Source: Arsukibacterium sp. UBA5043 (lineage in GTDB: Bacteria > Pseudomonadota > Gammaproteobacteria > Enterobacterales > Alteromonadaceae). Taken from it: a DNA stretch of 64,000 bases. The position numbers and the translations under genes are program-made. Positions 17,692-27,274 of the stretch are shown one piece after another. The notes below the pieces were generated by a model. The model had not been told where the DNA came from and ran no database searches. It saw only the letters and a program-made list of their open reading frames with translations. Every line of letters begins with the position of its first letter. Position 1 is the first letter of the stretch. The stretch is from positions 1 to 64,000 of the forward strand of contig DIBV01000009.1 in NCBI GenBank assembly GCA_002415085.1, written 5' to 3'.

Positions 17692-20003
17692 TCAGCTACC
17701 TCTGCTGGTTGGTTGGCGGTAGCGGCAAAGTGCGTAAGCCACAGGCTGAAATCAGCAGTTGCCAACGGTTTGCTGAAAAAATAACCCTGAACTGTGTCGC
17801 AACCGGCATCATGCAGAAAACTCAACCCTGCCAGGTTTTCCAGCCCTTCTGCCGTCACTTTGAAACCCAAGCCGTGCGCCAGTTTAACGGTGGCATTGAC
17901 AATTAATGCGTCGTTGGTATTGGTTTCTATATCTTTAACAAAGGCACGGTCAATTTTAATTTCATTGACCGGTAGCTGTTTTAAGTAAGCCAGCGATGAC
18001 TGGCCGGTGCCAAAGTCATCAATCGCCAGATTAATCGCCATCTCTTTTAATTTGTTTAAGTTAGCAATCACTTTATTGGTATCCTGCATGACGGCGCTTT
18101 CAGTCACCTCCAGCGCCAGGGCAGTTGCAGGTACCTGATATTGCTCAAGCAAACTCCGAATTTGCTCCGGCAGATTTTGATCCAGTAAATCGGCGGCTGA
18201 AAGATTCACCGCTACCCTGAGCGTAGGATAATCCTGCTGCCAGGCTGCCAGCTGCTTAACAACGGTTTGCAACATCCACTGGGTTATCAGGCTGATATTG
18301 CCCGAATGCTCAGCGGTGGCGATAAACTCAACCGGTGATATAAACCCCAGTTGCGGGTGTTGCCAGCGGATTAATGCTTCCGCACTGTGGCACTGCCGTG
18401 ATGCCAGCTCTACTTTTGGTTGATATACCACGTACAACTGGTCACTGATAAGAGCGCCGGGTAAATCGCGGATAATGGTAAGTTCCCGCTGATGGGTTTC
18501 GTCCTGACCACTTTGATAAAAGGCGATACCGCCACCAGCCTGGCTGGCGTTTTCCTGCGCTAAATCGACCCGGCGCAATGCTTCACTGGCTGAGCCCTGC
18601 CCCGGTTGAAAGGGGTAAATCCCAATCGCAATTTTTAAATTAATTAACGAGTCCTGGATATTGTAAGCGGGCTGCAGACTATTATATAAATCGACTAACT
18701 GTTGCTCGGTCAGGCTTTCGTCAAAGAACATCAGAAACTCATCGCCATTCAGGCGGGCGCAAAAGGCCGGCGCTGGCTGATGATGCCCTAAACGTTGTGC
18801 CAGCAGTTGCAGTAAAATATCACCGTTAGCCAGCCCCAGTGTATCGTTTATATGTTTAAACTGAATAATGTTAAGTTGTAATAAGGTACCCTGGCGAGTC
18901 TGTAAAATGTCAGGCAGGCGTTGCTCTACTGCATGGCGGTTAAACAGGCCTGTTAAGGCGTCGTGTTCGGCTTGCTGGCGTAGTTGTAACTCCCGGGCGG
19001 CGATACTGTGCTGCATGTTTACCAGTGTACTGGTTAATACACCAATCTCATCCTGGCTGATAGCCGGCGGCAGCGCTACCTTACCCTGGCCGATCGCTTT
19101 GGCAAATTCACTTAACTGGCGCAGTGGCTGACTGATGCTGCGGGCAAATAAAAATGCGGTAATCAGACCCAGCAGCAGGCCAAATGCAAAAATCTCTACC
19201 AGTTGCTGGCGTAACTGCTGATAACTGGCCAGCCAACGGTCATCCGGCATGTGTAACAGGGCCCACAGCTGCTGTTCGTCATCCAGGGCCTTGCCCCGGG
19301 TAATAAAACTAAAGTCGGCAGCAAAATGCGTGGCATCAGCTGCCAGCATAATCTCAGTCAGCTTAGCGGATAACTGTTGTTGAGTGGCACTGGGCAGCGT
19401 GCTGGTAAGTGTCTGACTGCCATCATTATCTAACTGAATAAAACTGATCTCTAACCCGGTAATGCCTTTAATTTGTTCAGCCAGCGGGACGTCGATTAAA
19501 AATCCCATTCCCACCCAGGCAATGACCACTGGCGCTCGCACCGGCACCAGAACCATTTGGAATGCCTGGCCATCAATCAGAATGATCTCGGTTACGGCAC
19601 TGCTGCCAAGCGTAAAGGGGCGTAACTGTTTGATGTCAGATGCAGCTAAGCTGGCGCTGCTAGTCAGTAACTCGCCCTGAGGATTTAACAGTAAAGCCAG
19701 TTGCGCGTTAATCCGGCTACCGTGGTTTTGTAATACTGAATCAATAGTGGCTTGTTCAGCGGTAGCAATCGCCTGGCGAAAGCCAAAATCTGCCGCCAGC
19801 AAGCTGACACTATTGCTAAGCTGTGCAGCACGGTTGTCAAGGGCTTGCTGAAAAACTTTGCTGGCAACTTCCAGCGACAATTCTGCCTGCTGGATTGAGC
19901 TGGCTCGCATCGACTTCAACGTTGCATAGCCGGTAACCAGCATCAGCACACTGAGCAATATTACCAGTAGACTAATCCATTTGCTGCGCAGCGATTGAAA
20001 CAT
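17688..20003 (-). CDS. Membrane sensor with HAMP, degenerate GGDEF and EAL domains
   Basis: I choose the ATG at 20003 (MFQSLRSKWISLL), just after the stop of the cupredoxin gene, rather than the longer frame that overlaps it. The 771-residue protein has a TM helix at about 9-29, a periplasmic sensing region, a second TM helix followed by HAMP (RSISQPLRQLSEFA), a GGDEF domain whose signature reads NGDEF, and an EAL domain with EALIRW, VNLSA, EVTESAVM, IDDFGTGQSSLAYL and TAEGLE all intact. It is therefore most likely a c-di-GMP phosphodiesterase with a regulatory cyclase-like domain. Its partner in sensing may be the upstream cupredoxin. Confidence 0.8.
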   Translation of the reverse strand: MFQSLRSKWISLLVILLSVLMLVTGYATLKSMRASSIQQAELSLEVASKVFQQALDNRAAQLSNSVSLLAADFGFRQAIATAEQATIDSVLQNHGSRINAQLALLLNPQGELLTSSASLAASDIKQLRPFTLGSSAVTEIILIDGQAFQMVLVPVRAPVVIAWVGMGFLIDVPLAEQIKGITGLEISFIQLDNDGSQTLTSTLPSATQQQLSAKLTEIMLAADATHFAADFSFITRGKALDDEQQLWALLHMPDDRWLASYQQLRQQLVEIFAFGLLLGLITAFLFARSISQPLRQLSEFAKAIGQGKVALPPAISQDEIGVLTSTLVNMQHSIAARELQLRQQAEHDALTGLFNRHAVEQRLPDILQTRQGTLLQLNIIQFKHINDTLGLANGDILLQLLAQRLGHHQPAPAFCARLNGDEFLMFFDESLTEQQLVDLYNSLQPAYNIQDSLINLKIAIGIYPFQPGQGSASEALRRVDLAQENASQAGGGIAFYQSGQDETHQRELTIIRDLPGALISDQLYVVYQPKVELASRQCHSAEALIRWQHPQLGFISPVEFIATAEHSGNISLITQWMLQTVVKQLAAWQQDYPTLRVAVNLSAADLLDQNLPEQIRSLLEQYQVPATALALEVTESAVMQDTNKVIANLNKLKEMAINLAIDDFGTGQSSLAYLKQLPVNEIKIDRAFVKDIETNTNDALIVNATVKLAHGLGFKVTAEGLENLAGLSFLHDAGCDTVQGYFFSKPLATADFSLWLTHFAATANQPAEVAE

Positions 20004-20010
20004 CACGAGT

Positions 20011-20652
20011 CTACCTGCTACCAAAGCCACGTTGGGGCGCTTGAGGTTTTTGCTGCGACAGGTCAATCGCCAGCGCAGTCGAACTGGTTTGTACCGGCAT
20101 GACAATCTCTAATGTGCTGGGCGCTTGCTCTGCCAGTTGCCATGGATGCCAAACATAAAGTTGATATTGACCCGGAGCAATATCTGGCCAATGCAACTTT
20201 CCTGCGTCGTTGCTTACTGCTACCAGGTTACTCTCACTAATATAAATAAACGCCTGCATATAGTCATGAATATTGCAGCCAAGCGCTACAATGCCGGGCG
20301 TATCAAAAGTAATGGGCGCTTCCGGCTTGTCAGCATACAACTTAATTTCAAATTGTTTGGCTGGAGAGAAAGAATAAACATGATGGCGGGTTTTATCCAG
20401 ATTGGGAAATTCTACGATGCTGCCTGCCGGCACTGCACTAACAAAAGGGACAAACGTTAATTGCTGTTGAGCGACCTGGATCCGTTGTGGCGTAATTTGC
20501 GACGGACTAAGCGAGCGAAGTTCTACCACGGCGTCAGCCAGCGGTTGCTGCTGCTGGTTACTTATGCTGATGGTTAAACTTGCAGCGCTGAGTTGGCCGC
20601 AGAACAGCGCCATAGCTACAACAAGTCCGCAGGCGATTAAAGCTAACTTCAT
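20011..20652 (-). CDS. Periplasmic cupredoxin-like protein (methylamine-utilization-type annotation)
   Basis: The ATG at 20652 gives a good signal peptide (MKLALIACGLVVAMALFCG, cut near residue 24); an upstream start would place extra residues before it. The mature protein is a cupredoxin: ligands His90 or His91 (TRHHVYSF), Cys126, His129 and Met132 (LGCNIHDYMQ) form a type 1 copper site. A carboxypeptidase-regulatory-like strand region surrounds it. Proteins of this type are often named methylamine utilization protein without evidence. It leads the operon cupredoxin, GGDEF/EAL, DUF3034, globin, with a 7-nt gap to the next gene. Confidence 0.75.
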   Translation of the reverse strand: MKLALIACGLVVAMALFCGQLSAASLTISISNQQQQPLADAVVELRSLSPSQITPQRIQVAQQQLTFVPFVSAVPAGSIVEFPNLDKTRHHVYSFSPAKQFEIKLYADKPEAPITFDTPGIVALGCNIHDYMQAFIYISESNLVAVSNDAGKLHWPDIAPGQYQLYVWHPWQLAEQAPSTLEIVMPVQTSSTALAIDLSQQKPQAPQRGFGSR

Positions 20653-20857
20653 AATACCGGCACGCTTTTCGGAGAATGTTAAATACCATAGCAAGGTCTG
20701 GCCTTAGCGACAAATATAATCGACGTTCGCCACGGATATAGTTGGGCTGGTGATAAATCATCAACAACCGCTTACATATTTACTAACAATTTGTCGTTGG
20801 CTGGTAAAGTGCAGCAGTGTTAGTTTAGAAAAATAACACGTCAACACAGAGCAGGTT

Positions 20858-21787
20858 ATGCAGTTAATTGTTACCGCTATTAGTAAAGATTACGGCGATA
20901 TTGCCGCAGTACGCCAGGTGAGTTTTCAGATAAATTCCGGCGATATTTTTGCATTGCTGGGGCCAAATGGTGCGGGGAAATCTTCCATTATCCGCATGCT
21001 GGTTGGCATGACCCGACCTGATAGTGGCAGTATTCTGGTCAGTCATCAGCAAGAGCATTACGACCATGTGCCGCGCCGGCTACTGGGCTACTTACCGGAA
21101 GACCGTGGCTTGTATCCAGACAAAAGCATCGAAAAAAATCTGCTGTATCTGGCACAATTGCATGGTCTGACTAAGCAAAAAGCGCTGCAGGAAATGGCGC
21201 ACTGGCTGGACGTGTTTGAACTGACCGAGCGGCGCTCAGAAGATCTAAAACAGTTGTCCAAAGGCAATCAGCAGAAAGTGCAGCTGATCGCCGCCGTGCT
21301 GCATCAGCCGGCACTGGTGATTCTGGACGAACCCTTCTCCGGACTCGACCCGATTAATCAGGAAAAAGTGGTTACCTTTCTTAAAGCGCTCAAAGCCCGC
21401 GGTATGACGGTTATTTTAAGTGCCCACCAAATGGCGATGGTAGAAAAACTGGCCGATCATATGTTGCTGATGGCACAGGGCAAAGCGATCCTGGCCGGTA
21501 CCCTGGCTGATATTAAGCAACAGGCCGGCTCGCAGCGCCAGATGGTGATAAGTTGCGCCGGGCCGGTCGTCGCTGAACAATTGCAGCAGTGGCTGCCAGA
21601 GCTGGAGATTGACATGCAAAGTAGCACCCGCTTTGTGCTGAAGCTGACAGCAGCGCAAAATGTATCCGCCATTTTGCAGCAGCTGGTGAGCCAGATAGAA
21701 CTGACCCAGGTAGAAATGCAAACCGCTGACTTACATCAGTTATATTTAACGGCGATGGCAGAGCATCAGTTAAGGGAACAGGCATGA
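20858..21787 (+). CDS. ABC exporter ATP-binding protein (NatA-like)
   Basis: The Walker A motif GPNGAGKS (35-42), signature LSKGNQQKV, and Walker B LVILDEPFSGLDP are intact. The protein has the 300-residue length and C-terminal tail of the ABC-2 type exporters with drug or sodium substrates (NatA/CcmA branch). It powers the permease encoded immediately downstream, whose ATG overlaps its stop by 4 nt. Substrate is unknown. Confidence 0.85.
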   Translation: MQLIVTAISKDYGDIAAVRQVSFQINSGDIFALLGPNGAGKSSIIRMLVGMTRPDSGSILVSHQQEHYDHVPRRLLGYLPEDRGLYPDKSIEKNLLYLAQLHGLTKQKALQEMAHWLDVFELTERRSEDLKQLSKGNQQKVQLIAAVLHQPALVILDEPFSGLDPINQEKVVTFLKALKARGMTVILSAHQMAMVEKLADHMLLMAQGKAILAGTLADIKQQAGSQRQMVISCAGPVVAEQLQQWLPELEIDMQSSTRFVLKLTAAQNVSAILQQLVSQIELTQVEMQTADLHQLYLTAMAEHQLREQA

Positions 21788-22980
21788 TTTCAAGACAAAG
21801 TATCATTGTTGCCAAATGGGAGTTTTTGCGGTTTTTCAAATGGAAACAGCAGCTAATCTCTTATTTGCTGATGATGGCGGTAATGGCTGCCGTCGCCCTG
21901 TGGAGCTATTTTACTGATGAAAGCCGCAAAATATACCGCATAGCAGTACCAGCAGAATTCACTATCAGTAATACAGAACAGTTTCAGTTTCAACGGCCGA
22001 CTATTGCCCTTGACGAGCAACTGGCGCAGCTTAAAGCGGGCGAAAGCTGGCACGGCGTGATTACGCTCAACACGACAGAATCTGATCAATATAGCGTGGT
22101 GCTGCACACCCTTGCCGCCAAAAAATGGCAACAGCAACTGGAAACTGAGCTGGCAGATTATTTTCGCCAGCAATACGCGACAAAACTGCAGTTAACACCG
22201 GCACAACTGGCGCAACTGCAACAGCCACTGGCGCTTGATTACGCTTATCTGGATGAAAATTTTAAAGGGAAAGACACGCCGGAGAAAATGATTGCTCTGG
22301 GTGTGCTGATTCTGTTGTTTATCGGCCTGAGTACTGCCTTTGGTCAGGTACTGCTGAGCATAACCGGTGAGAAACAGCAGCGGGTAACCGAGCAGCTTTA
22401 CGCTATTGTCACGCCGCAGCAATGGATGGACGGCAAAGTACTGGGCCACAGTTTAAGTGCGATGAAAGCAATGCTGACCTCGGCTTTGGTTATGTTGCTG
22501 GTGTTTATTGTAGTTAGTGTGGTGATACGGGATGACGGTGTTAACCTTAGCTGGCTGAATTGGGGCGTGCTGGCCTGGTTGGTGCCGTTTGCGTTACTGG
22601 GGGTATTACTCAGCGCCTGTTTTATGGGGGCGATTGCCGCGTCAATTGACGACCCCAATACCAGTGGTAAGGGCGCGGTAATGATGATTACCTGGCTGCC
22701 GATGCTGTTTACCTATCTGGTTATTGACAGCCCCACCGGCACCGCCATGACGATATTAAGCTGGCTGCCGCTTACCTCTTTTGCCGCTATGCCGGTAAAA
22801 ATGGCAATGGTTGAGTTGCCCTGGTGGCAACCTGCGTTGTCGTTGTTGTTACTAGTGGCTGCAGTATGGTGGATACGCCGGGTTGCCGGCCGGATTTTCC
22901 TGCGTGGCATGCAAATGTATGGCAAAGAACCCAGCTGGGGCCAGATTGTCGGCTGGGCGCTGAGTAATAAAGCAGATTAG
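21784..22980 (+). CDS. ABC-2 type permease (NatB-like)
   Basis: One transmembrane helix near residues 24-42 is followed by a large extracytoplasmic domain, then a block of five helices (from about 170 to 380, for example MIALGVLILLFIGLSTAFGQ), the standard arrangement of the NatB/ABC2_membrane_3 family. Together with the ATPase upstream it forms an exporter for an unknown substrate, possibly sodium or a small toxic molecule. The 3' end overlaps the convergent solute-binding-like gene by 4 nt. Confidence 0.8.
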   Translation: MISRQSIIVAKWEFLRFFKWKQQLISYLLMMAVMAAVALWSYFTDESRKIYRIAVPAEFTISNTEQFQFQRPTIALDEQLAQLKAGESWHGVITLNTTESDQYSVVLHTLAAKKWQQQLETELADYFRQQYATKLQLTPAQLAQLQQPLALDYAYLDENFKGKDTPEKMIALGVLILLFIGLSTAFGQVLLSITGEKQQRVTEQLYAIVTPQQWMDGKVLGHSLSAMKAMLTSALVMLLVFIVVSVVIRDDGVNLSWLNWGVLAWLVPFALLGVLLSACFMGAIAASIDDPNTSGKGAVMMITWLPMLFTYLVIDSPTGTAMTILSWLPLTSFAAMPVKMAMVELPWWQPALSLLLLVAAVWWIRRVAGRIFLRGMQMYGKEPSWGQIVGWALSNKAD

Positions 22981-24134
22981 TTGCGCTCGGTCAGTGCCTG
23001 TTCAATATTAATACCAACAATGATGGTGCCGATATGCTGTTGCTGGTGAAGTACAGGCATACTTAAGTGGGTTAAAAAACGCCGGCTGGATTGGTCATAT
23101 TCCACCGGCCCCAGGTAAAACGTTCGGGGTTGCGCAAAAATACTGAGGAATTTGGCCTCATCGCCCTGCCAGTAATCTGAAGTCGCCGCGCTAATGGCAA
23201 CATTTGCGCCCTGATTGTCTGTGACAATAACTTCAGTGACAATGCCAGCGAAATTAAGCTGCCATTGGCCGAGCATTTTCGACAGCGTACTTGTCAGCAT
23301 GGTATCGGCCAGCCCTGATTTTTGCTGATCCTGTTCGGTTACCCACAGCTCATCATGCTGCTGAATGAAACCGATGCTTTGCTGCAGATCATTACGGGCC
23401 TGGATCGCCGTAATCAGCATATCGTGCTGGCGTAGATCCGTTACCGCCGGCAGCAGCAAGGCGGTAATTTTCTGTTGTTCATTTTCGGGCAAGGCAAAAG
23501 GGCTGCTGGCGCACTGATGTACCTGCTGATTAAAACGAGTTAAAAAATCTGGCTGCCGCTGCAGAAAATTATTGGAAAAGTAAACTCCAAGCGCAACATA
23601 ACGAAAGAAGCGGCGTTTAAATTGCTGCTGTGGCAGTTTCAGGCTTGCTTGCATCAGCACAAAGTCTTCCTGATCTGCCAGCATCATATCTATACGCTGT
23701 AAAGCCAGCAGCTGTACAAGCTGAGCCAGAGTGTTAACTTCAACGTCCAGCTGGTAGCCGTTGGCGTGGAACCAATCAGCCTGATGGCTGCCTAACACGG
23801 CACCATAACGAATTTTGGTGGGAGCGGGTTGATCCTGGTTGTTGCGCGAGAACCAATACCAGTTTTCTAAAAATAACGGAGCCGACAAGCTGGCGTATTG
23901 GGTAATCTCCGGGTCTGGCACAGCGGTAAAGTAGCCATCGATTCGCTGCTGTTTAACCTCATGTTTAGCCCGGCGCCAGGGTAAATAGCTCAATTTATAA
24001 CGCTGATGTTGTTGTTGCATAATGCATTGGATCTGATTGCTGGCCCGATCATTAACTTTTGTAACGTTGGTGCCAAGGGTAATGGGCGTCGCTAACGTTG
24101 CTAGCAAATTAAAGCTCAGCCAAAAGTAACTCAT
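22977..24134 (-). CDS. Periplasmic solute-binding-like protein with C-terminal Cache-like domain
   Basis: I start at ATG 24134, with AAGGAC 6 nt upstream; a signal-like helix (FWLSFNLLATLATPITLG) follows. Residues 20-250 look like a family-3 extracellular solute-binding domain as in amino-acid receptors, with LPWRRAKHEVKQQRIDGYF at the strand-helix entry. Residues 250-385 resemble a Cache/PAS-like sensor: VTDNQGANVAISAATSDYW and FLTHLSMPVLHQQQHIGTII are hallmarks. There is no transmembrane helix or output domain, so it is likely a soluble periplasmic receptor. The fusion order is unusual. Function cannot be fixed. Confidence 0.55.
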   Translation of the reverse strand: MSYFWLSFNLLATLATPITLGTNVTKVNDRASNQIQCIMQQQHQRYKLSYLPWRRAKHEVKQQRIDGYFTAVPDPEITQYASLSAPLFLENWYWFSRNNQDQPAPTKIRYGAVLGSHQADWFHANGYQLDVEVNTLAQLVQLLALQRIDMMLADQEDFVLMQASLKLPQQQFKRRFFRYVALGVYFSNNFLQRQPDFLTRFNQQVHQCASSPFALPENEQQKITALLLPAVTDLRQHDMLITAIQARNDLQQSIGFIQQHDELWVTEQDQQKSGLADTMLTSTLSKMLGQWQLNFAGIVTEVIVTDNQGANVAISAATSDYWQGDEAKFLSIFAQPRTFYLGPVEYDQSSRRFLTHLSMPVLHQQQHIGTIIVGINIEQALTERN

Positions 24135-24245
24135 ATTACTGTCCTTGATGCAGATCATAGGTACAGTATAACTGCAAATTTTAGCGGTGCTCGCGACAAG
24201 GCGGTCCGGATGCTTTATTATTGTGCCGAATTATGTGGAGTGGTT

Positions 24246-24587
24246 ATGTTTAATTCTTCGTTTCGTCAGCAGGCTGCGGCCTGGCAGCAACAATTTGCCC
24301 ACCGTCAACGGGGTAACCTGCTGCAACGCTTACTGGCCTGGATAGTGCTGGGGATCATGCTGGTGGTAGCCGCCGCAATTTTATTATTTATGCTGCTGCT
24401 AAGCTGGCTGGTGATCCCTATTGTTATTTATCGTTACCGCAAAAAAATGCGACGTTTTACTGAGGCAGCCCGTCAGCACGCCGAACAACATCAGCAACAT
24501 GGTGGACAGCCGCATGATAGCTCTCAGCGGTCTAGCCGTGATAGTCGTGTGATCGAGGGCGAAGTACTGAACAAAGACGAGCGCTAA
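24246..24587 (+). CDS. Small membrane protein, unknown function
   Basis: From ATG 24246 (MFNSSFRQQ) the 113-residue protein has one strong hydrophobic stretch, about 29-60 (LAWIVLGIMLVVAAAILLFML), probably one or two helices, then a basic segment (YRYRKKMRR) and a Gln/His-rich tail ending VIEGEVLNKDER. The VIEGEV ending recurs in uncharacterised inner-membrane proteins. The longer frame starting at 24210 has no better ribosome site. Confidence 0.55.
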   Translation: MFNSSFRQQAAAWQQQFAHRQRGNLLQRLLAWIVLGIMLVVAAAILLFMLLLSWLVIPIVIYRYRKKMRRFTEAARQHAEQHQQHGGQPHDSSQRSSRDSRVIEGEVLNKDER

Positions 24588-24634
24588 CCTCTTGACGGGC
24601 TGGCTTTTCAGGCCTCTAAACAATCTGCCACCTG

Positions 24635-25108
24635 TTAATTAGGTGGCTGGATTGCCAGTTTGCTCTGAATATAATCGCTGTGGCGAATAAATAGTAAATC
24701 AGCAATTTTCCGCAACATTGCTTCCTCATGAGGATCTAGCTCACCATCGGCAAATACCACTTTCCATAACTGATCAAGTAACGTCAGCCTGTCGGCATAA
24801 GGCAGATCTTTTAATTTAGTGGTAAAACCATGCAGGCAGGTTGCATCCCCCGCCTGAGCCAGAGCTGCAGCAAACACCGGTTCAGCTTTGTCAGCGGTTA
24901 AGCCAAACTCCTGCTGCATATATTGCATAATAACATCATGTTCCTGCTGCTCTGAACTGAAGTCGGCATGAGACAATTGCAGCATCAATATCACTGAAAG
25001 GTATTGTTGCTCAGTAAGGCCGGCCTCACGCCACTGACTATGAGCATTTCCGCTGCCTTGCCAGTCTGAATTAGATTTTTCCATCAAATTTTTAAATAAA
25101 TTAAACAT
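24635..25108 (-). CDS. TerB-family tellurite-resistance-like protein
   Basis: The likely start is ATG 25108 (MFNLFKNLM). The remaining 157 residues match the all-helical TerB fold, including the DADGELDPHE-like acidic loop here written VVFADGELDPHEEAMLRKIADLL, which is the metal-binding signature of the family. Such proteins occur in the cytoplasm as stress-response or metal-binding partners; many have no demonstrated tellurite function. It is convergent with the small membrane protein gene, with a 7-bp hairpin between stops. Confidence 0.75.
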   Translation of the reverse strand: MFNLFKNLMEKSNSDWQGSGNAHSQWREAGLTEQQYLSVILMLQLSHADFSSEQQEHDVIMQYMQQEFGLTADKAEPVFAAALAQAGDATCLHGFTTKLKDLPYADRLTLLDQLWKVVFADGELDPHEEAMLRKIADLLFIRHSDYIQSKLAIQPPN

Positions 25109-25220
25109 AGGTACTCCATGTTGACGGCAAAGCCGCTTGATTTGGATAAGACGCAGCCCCATTCAAACAGTTCAGCGTGTTTTGATAGTTAATGCAAGTA
25201 CAGCTTAAGGATACCAAAAT

Positions 25221-26042
25221 TTGCCAACCCTGATCGTGATACTGCTTGGCGGCTTAATCATTGCCGCTGTACTGGGGCAGGAACCGTGGCGTCGCTACCG
25301 GCGCAAACAAATACAGGGTCAGCCTTTTCCGCAGCAGTGGCGTACCATCCTTAAGCAAAGAATGCCTTATTTCCGGGCGTTGCCAGCAGACTTACAGCTC
25401 CAGCTTAAGAAGCTTATTCAGGTGTTTATTGCCGAGAAAAAGTTTATTGGTTGTGAAGGCCTGACCGTTAGCGATGAAATGCGCGTTACGATTGCCGCAC
25501 AGGCCTGTTTATTACTGCTGAACCGGCCCGATTATTATTATCCCAAGCTGGCACAAATTTTAATTTATCCGGCGGCCTTTATCGTCCGGGGGACGTCGCC
25601 CGATGCGGCAGGGATAGTAAGCGAGCAACGAAGGGTGTTAAGCGGCGAGTCGTGGGGCCAGGGTAAAGTGGTATTAAGCTGGCAGGATGCGATGCAAGGT
25701 GCAGCAGCACCCGATGACGGCCGTAATGTGGTTATTCATGAATTTGCTCATCAATTGGATCAGGAAAAAGGTCTGGCCACCGGTGCGCCGCTGCTAAGCC
25801 GCAGCAGTGATTATCAACAATGGTCAACGGTGATGCAGCACGCGTTTAGTCAGTTACAACAAGAAACTGCCAACGGCGTTCATGGCTTGCTGGACGGTTA
25901 TGGTGCTACTAATCCTGCTGAATTTTTTGCGGTAATTTCCGAAGTGTTTTTTGAACAACCTGAACAATTACATGCCCAGTACCCGGCGTTATATCAGCAA
26001 TTAAGTCAGTTTTACCGGCTAAATCCGTTAAGCTGGCAATAA
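25221..26042 (+). CDS. mtfA: MtfA-type zinc-dependent peptidase
   Basis: The TTG at 25221 follows AAGGA and is preferred because the hydrophobic N-terminus (LIVILLGGLIIAAVLG) is then complete. HEFAH (173-177) is the zinc-binding HExxH, and a downstream glutamate in EFFAVISEVFF (about 230-240) is the third ligand. MtfA in E. coli is a peptidase that binds the glucose regulator Mlc; here the Mlc link is only assumed by family. Length is typical. Confidence 0.85.
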   Translation: MPTLIVILLGGLIIAAVLGQEPWRRYRRKQIQGQPFPQQWRTILKQRMPYFRALPADLQLQLKKLIQVFIAEKKFIGCEGLTVSDEMRVTIAAQACLLLLNRPDYYYPKLAQILIYPAAFIVRGTSPDAAGIVSEQRRVLSGESWGQGKVVLSWQDAMQGAAAPDDGRNVVIHEFAHQLDQEKGLATGAPLLSRSSDYQQWSTVMQHAFSQLQQETANGVHGLLDGYGATNPAEFFAVISEVFFEQPEQLHAQYPALYQQLSQFYRLNPLSWQ

Positions 26043-26087
26043 AAAAGTGATCTAAAGCCAGCTATACGCCATACTCTGTTGCTTAAC

Positions 26088-26100
26088 AAGAACGGTTCTT
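26088..26100. promoter_or_regulatory. Palindrome AAGAAC-G-GTTCTT upstream of RND adaptor
   Basis: A perfect 6-bp inverted repeat around one central base stands 20 nt before the adaptor ATG. Position and symmetry suggest an operator, but no regulator gene is adjacent, so this is tentative. Confidence 0.35.
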
Positions 26101-26119
26101 ATTTAGCAAAGGATGCCAT

Positions 26120-27250
26120 ATGCGAAGCTGGATAGCCACCTGTCGTCCCGATGTCACAATATCTTTTTTAACCGTAGGCACTGCTTTTTTTTTCATCCTG
26201 CTTACTGCGCAAGCGCAAGCACAAACTCAGGCGAAGCAAGCGGTACCGGTTAGCGTTGCCATGCCTGAGCAACAAAAGGTGGGGCAGCAACTTACACTCA
26301 CGGGCACGCTCACCGCCCGCCAGCATGCCCGCTTGTCGGCCCGAACCGATGGCCTGGTTGCCAGGGTGTTAGTGGATGCCGGAGATGAAGTTAGCGCAGG
26401 TCAGATTCTGCTGGAGCTGGATCCGGCCCTGGCTAAGCAGCAGTTGCAGCAATTACAGGCGGCCAGCCGGGTAACTGCCACCGAGCTGGCTGAAACCGGT
26501 CGTCTGGTTGCCGAAGCCGAACAATTATCCGACCAACAATTATTTCCGCCAACAGAACTGGCACTGCGTCAAGCCAATCAGGCTCGTGCTGAAGCGTTGC
26601 ACCAGCAGGCATTGGCTGCGCTGGCGCAGCAGCAGGAAGTACTGGCACGTCACCAACTGATTGCGCCTTTTGCCGGCGTTATCGCCAGCAGACTTACCGA
26701 TGCCGGTGAATGGGTAAGTCTGGGCACACCGGTACTGGAACTGGTGGCGCTAAGGCCGTTGTATTTAGATGTGCAAATGCCTCAGGAATACTTTCAAACA
26801 CTGACAAAGCTGCAGCAGATAAAAGTGCAAAGCGATATGCAGCCGGAAAAAGAGCTCAGAGCAGATATCATCGCCACTGTGCCGGTAATTGATGCTGAGG
26901 CCCGCAGTTTTCTGGTGCGTCTGCAGTTGCAACAACCCGGGCAGGCTGGTCAATTACGCCTTTTACCTGGTACATCGGCCAGTGCCACCTTTAACATGAC
27001 AAGCCAGGGCGAGGGTAATGTGATCGTGCCCGCAGATGCCATTTTACGTCATCCGGATGGCAGTTTCAGCGTGTTTACCGTGCGGGACAACATTGCCAAC
27101 CGGCGCCTGGTTAAGCTTGGCCGGCGCAATGGCAAGGGTATTGAAGTTACCGATGGTTTAGTGGCAGGTGAGCCGGTAGTGATCCGTGGTAATGAAACCT
27201 TACGCGACGGCCAGTCGGTCAGCATTTTGTCAAAGCAGCAACCGGACTAA
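26120..27250 (+). CDS. RND efflux periplasmic adaptor (membrane fusion protein)
   Basis: A signal helix (ISFLTVGTAFFFILLTAQA) leads into a protein with the two lipoyl half-motifs of membrane fusion proteins: ARTDGLVARVLVDAGDEVS and APFAGVIASRLTDAGEWVS, joined by a glutamine-rich helical hairpin, then the beta-barrel domain. It starts after AAAGGA. The gene lies 24 nt before the RND permease. It carries no lipobox cysteine. Substrate is unknown, but this is a two-component unit lacking its own outer-membrane gene. Confidence 0.85.
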   Translation: MRSWIATCRPDVTISFLTVGTAFFFILLTAQAQAQTQAKQAVPVSVAMPEQQKVGQQLTLTGTLTARQHARLSARTDGLVARVLVDAGDEVSAGQILLELDPALAKQQLQQLQAASRVTATELAETGRLVAEAEQLSDQQLFPPTELALRQANQARAEALHQQALAALAQQQEVLARHQLIAPFAGVIASRLTDAGEWVSLGTPVLELVALRPLYLDVQMPQEYFQTLTKLQQIKVQSDMQPEKELRADIIATVPVIDAEARSFLVRLQLQQPGQAGQLRLLPGTSASATFNMTSQGEGNVIVPADAILRHPDGSFSVFTVRDNIANRRLVKLGRRNGKGIEVTDGLVAGEPVVIRGNETLRDGQSVSILSKQQPD

Positions 27251-27274
27251 ATTCAAACCAGATAAGGAGCAGCT

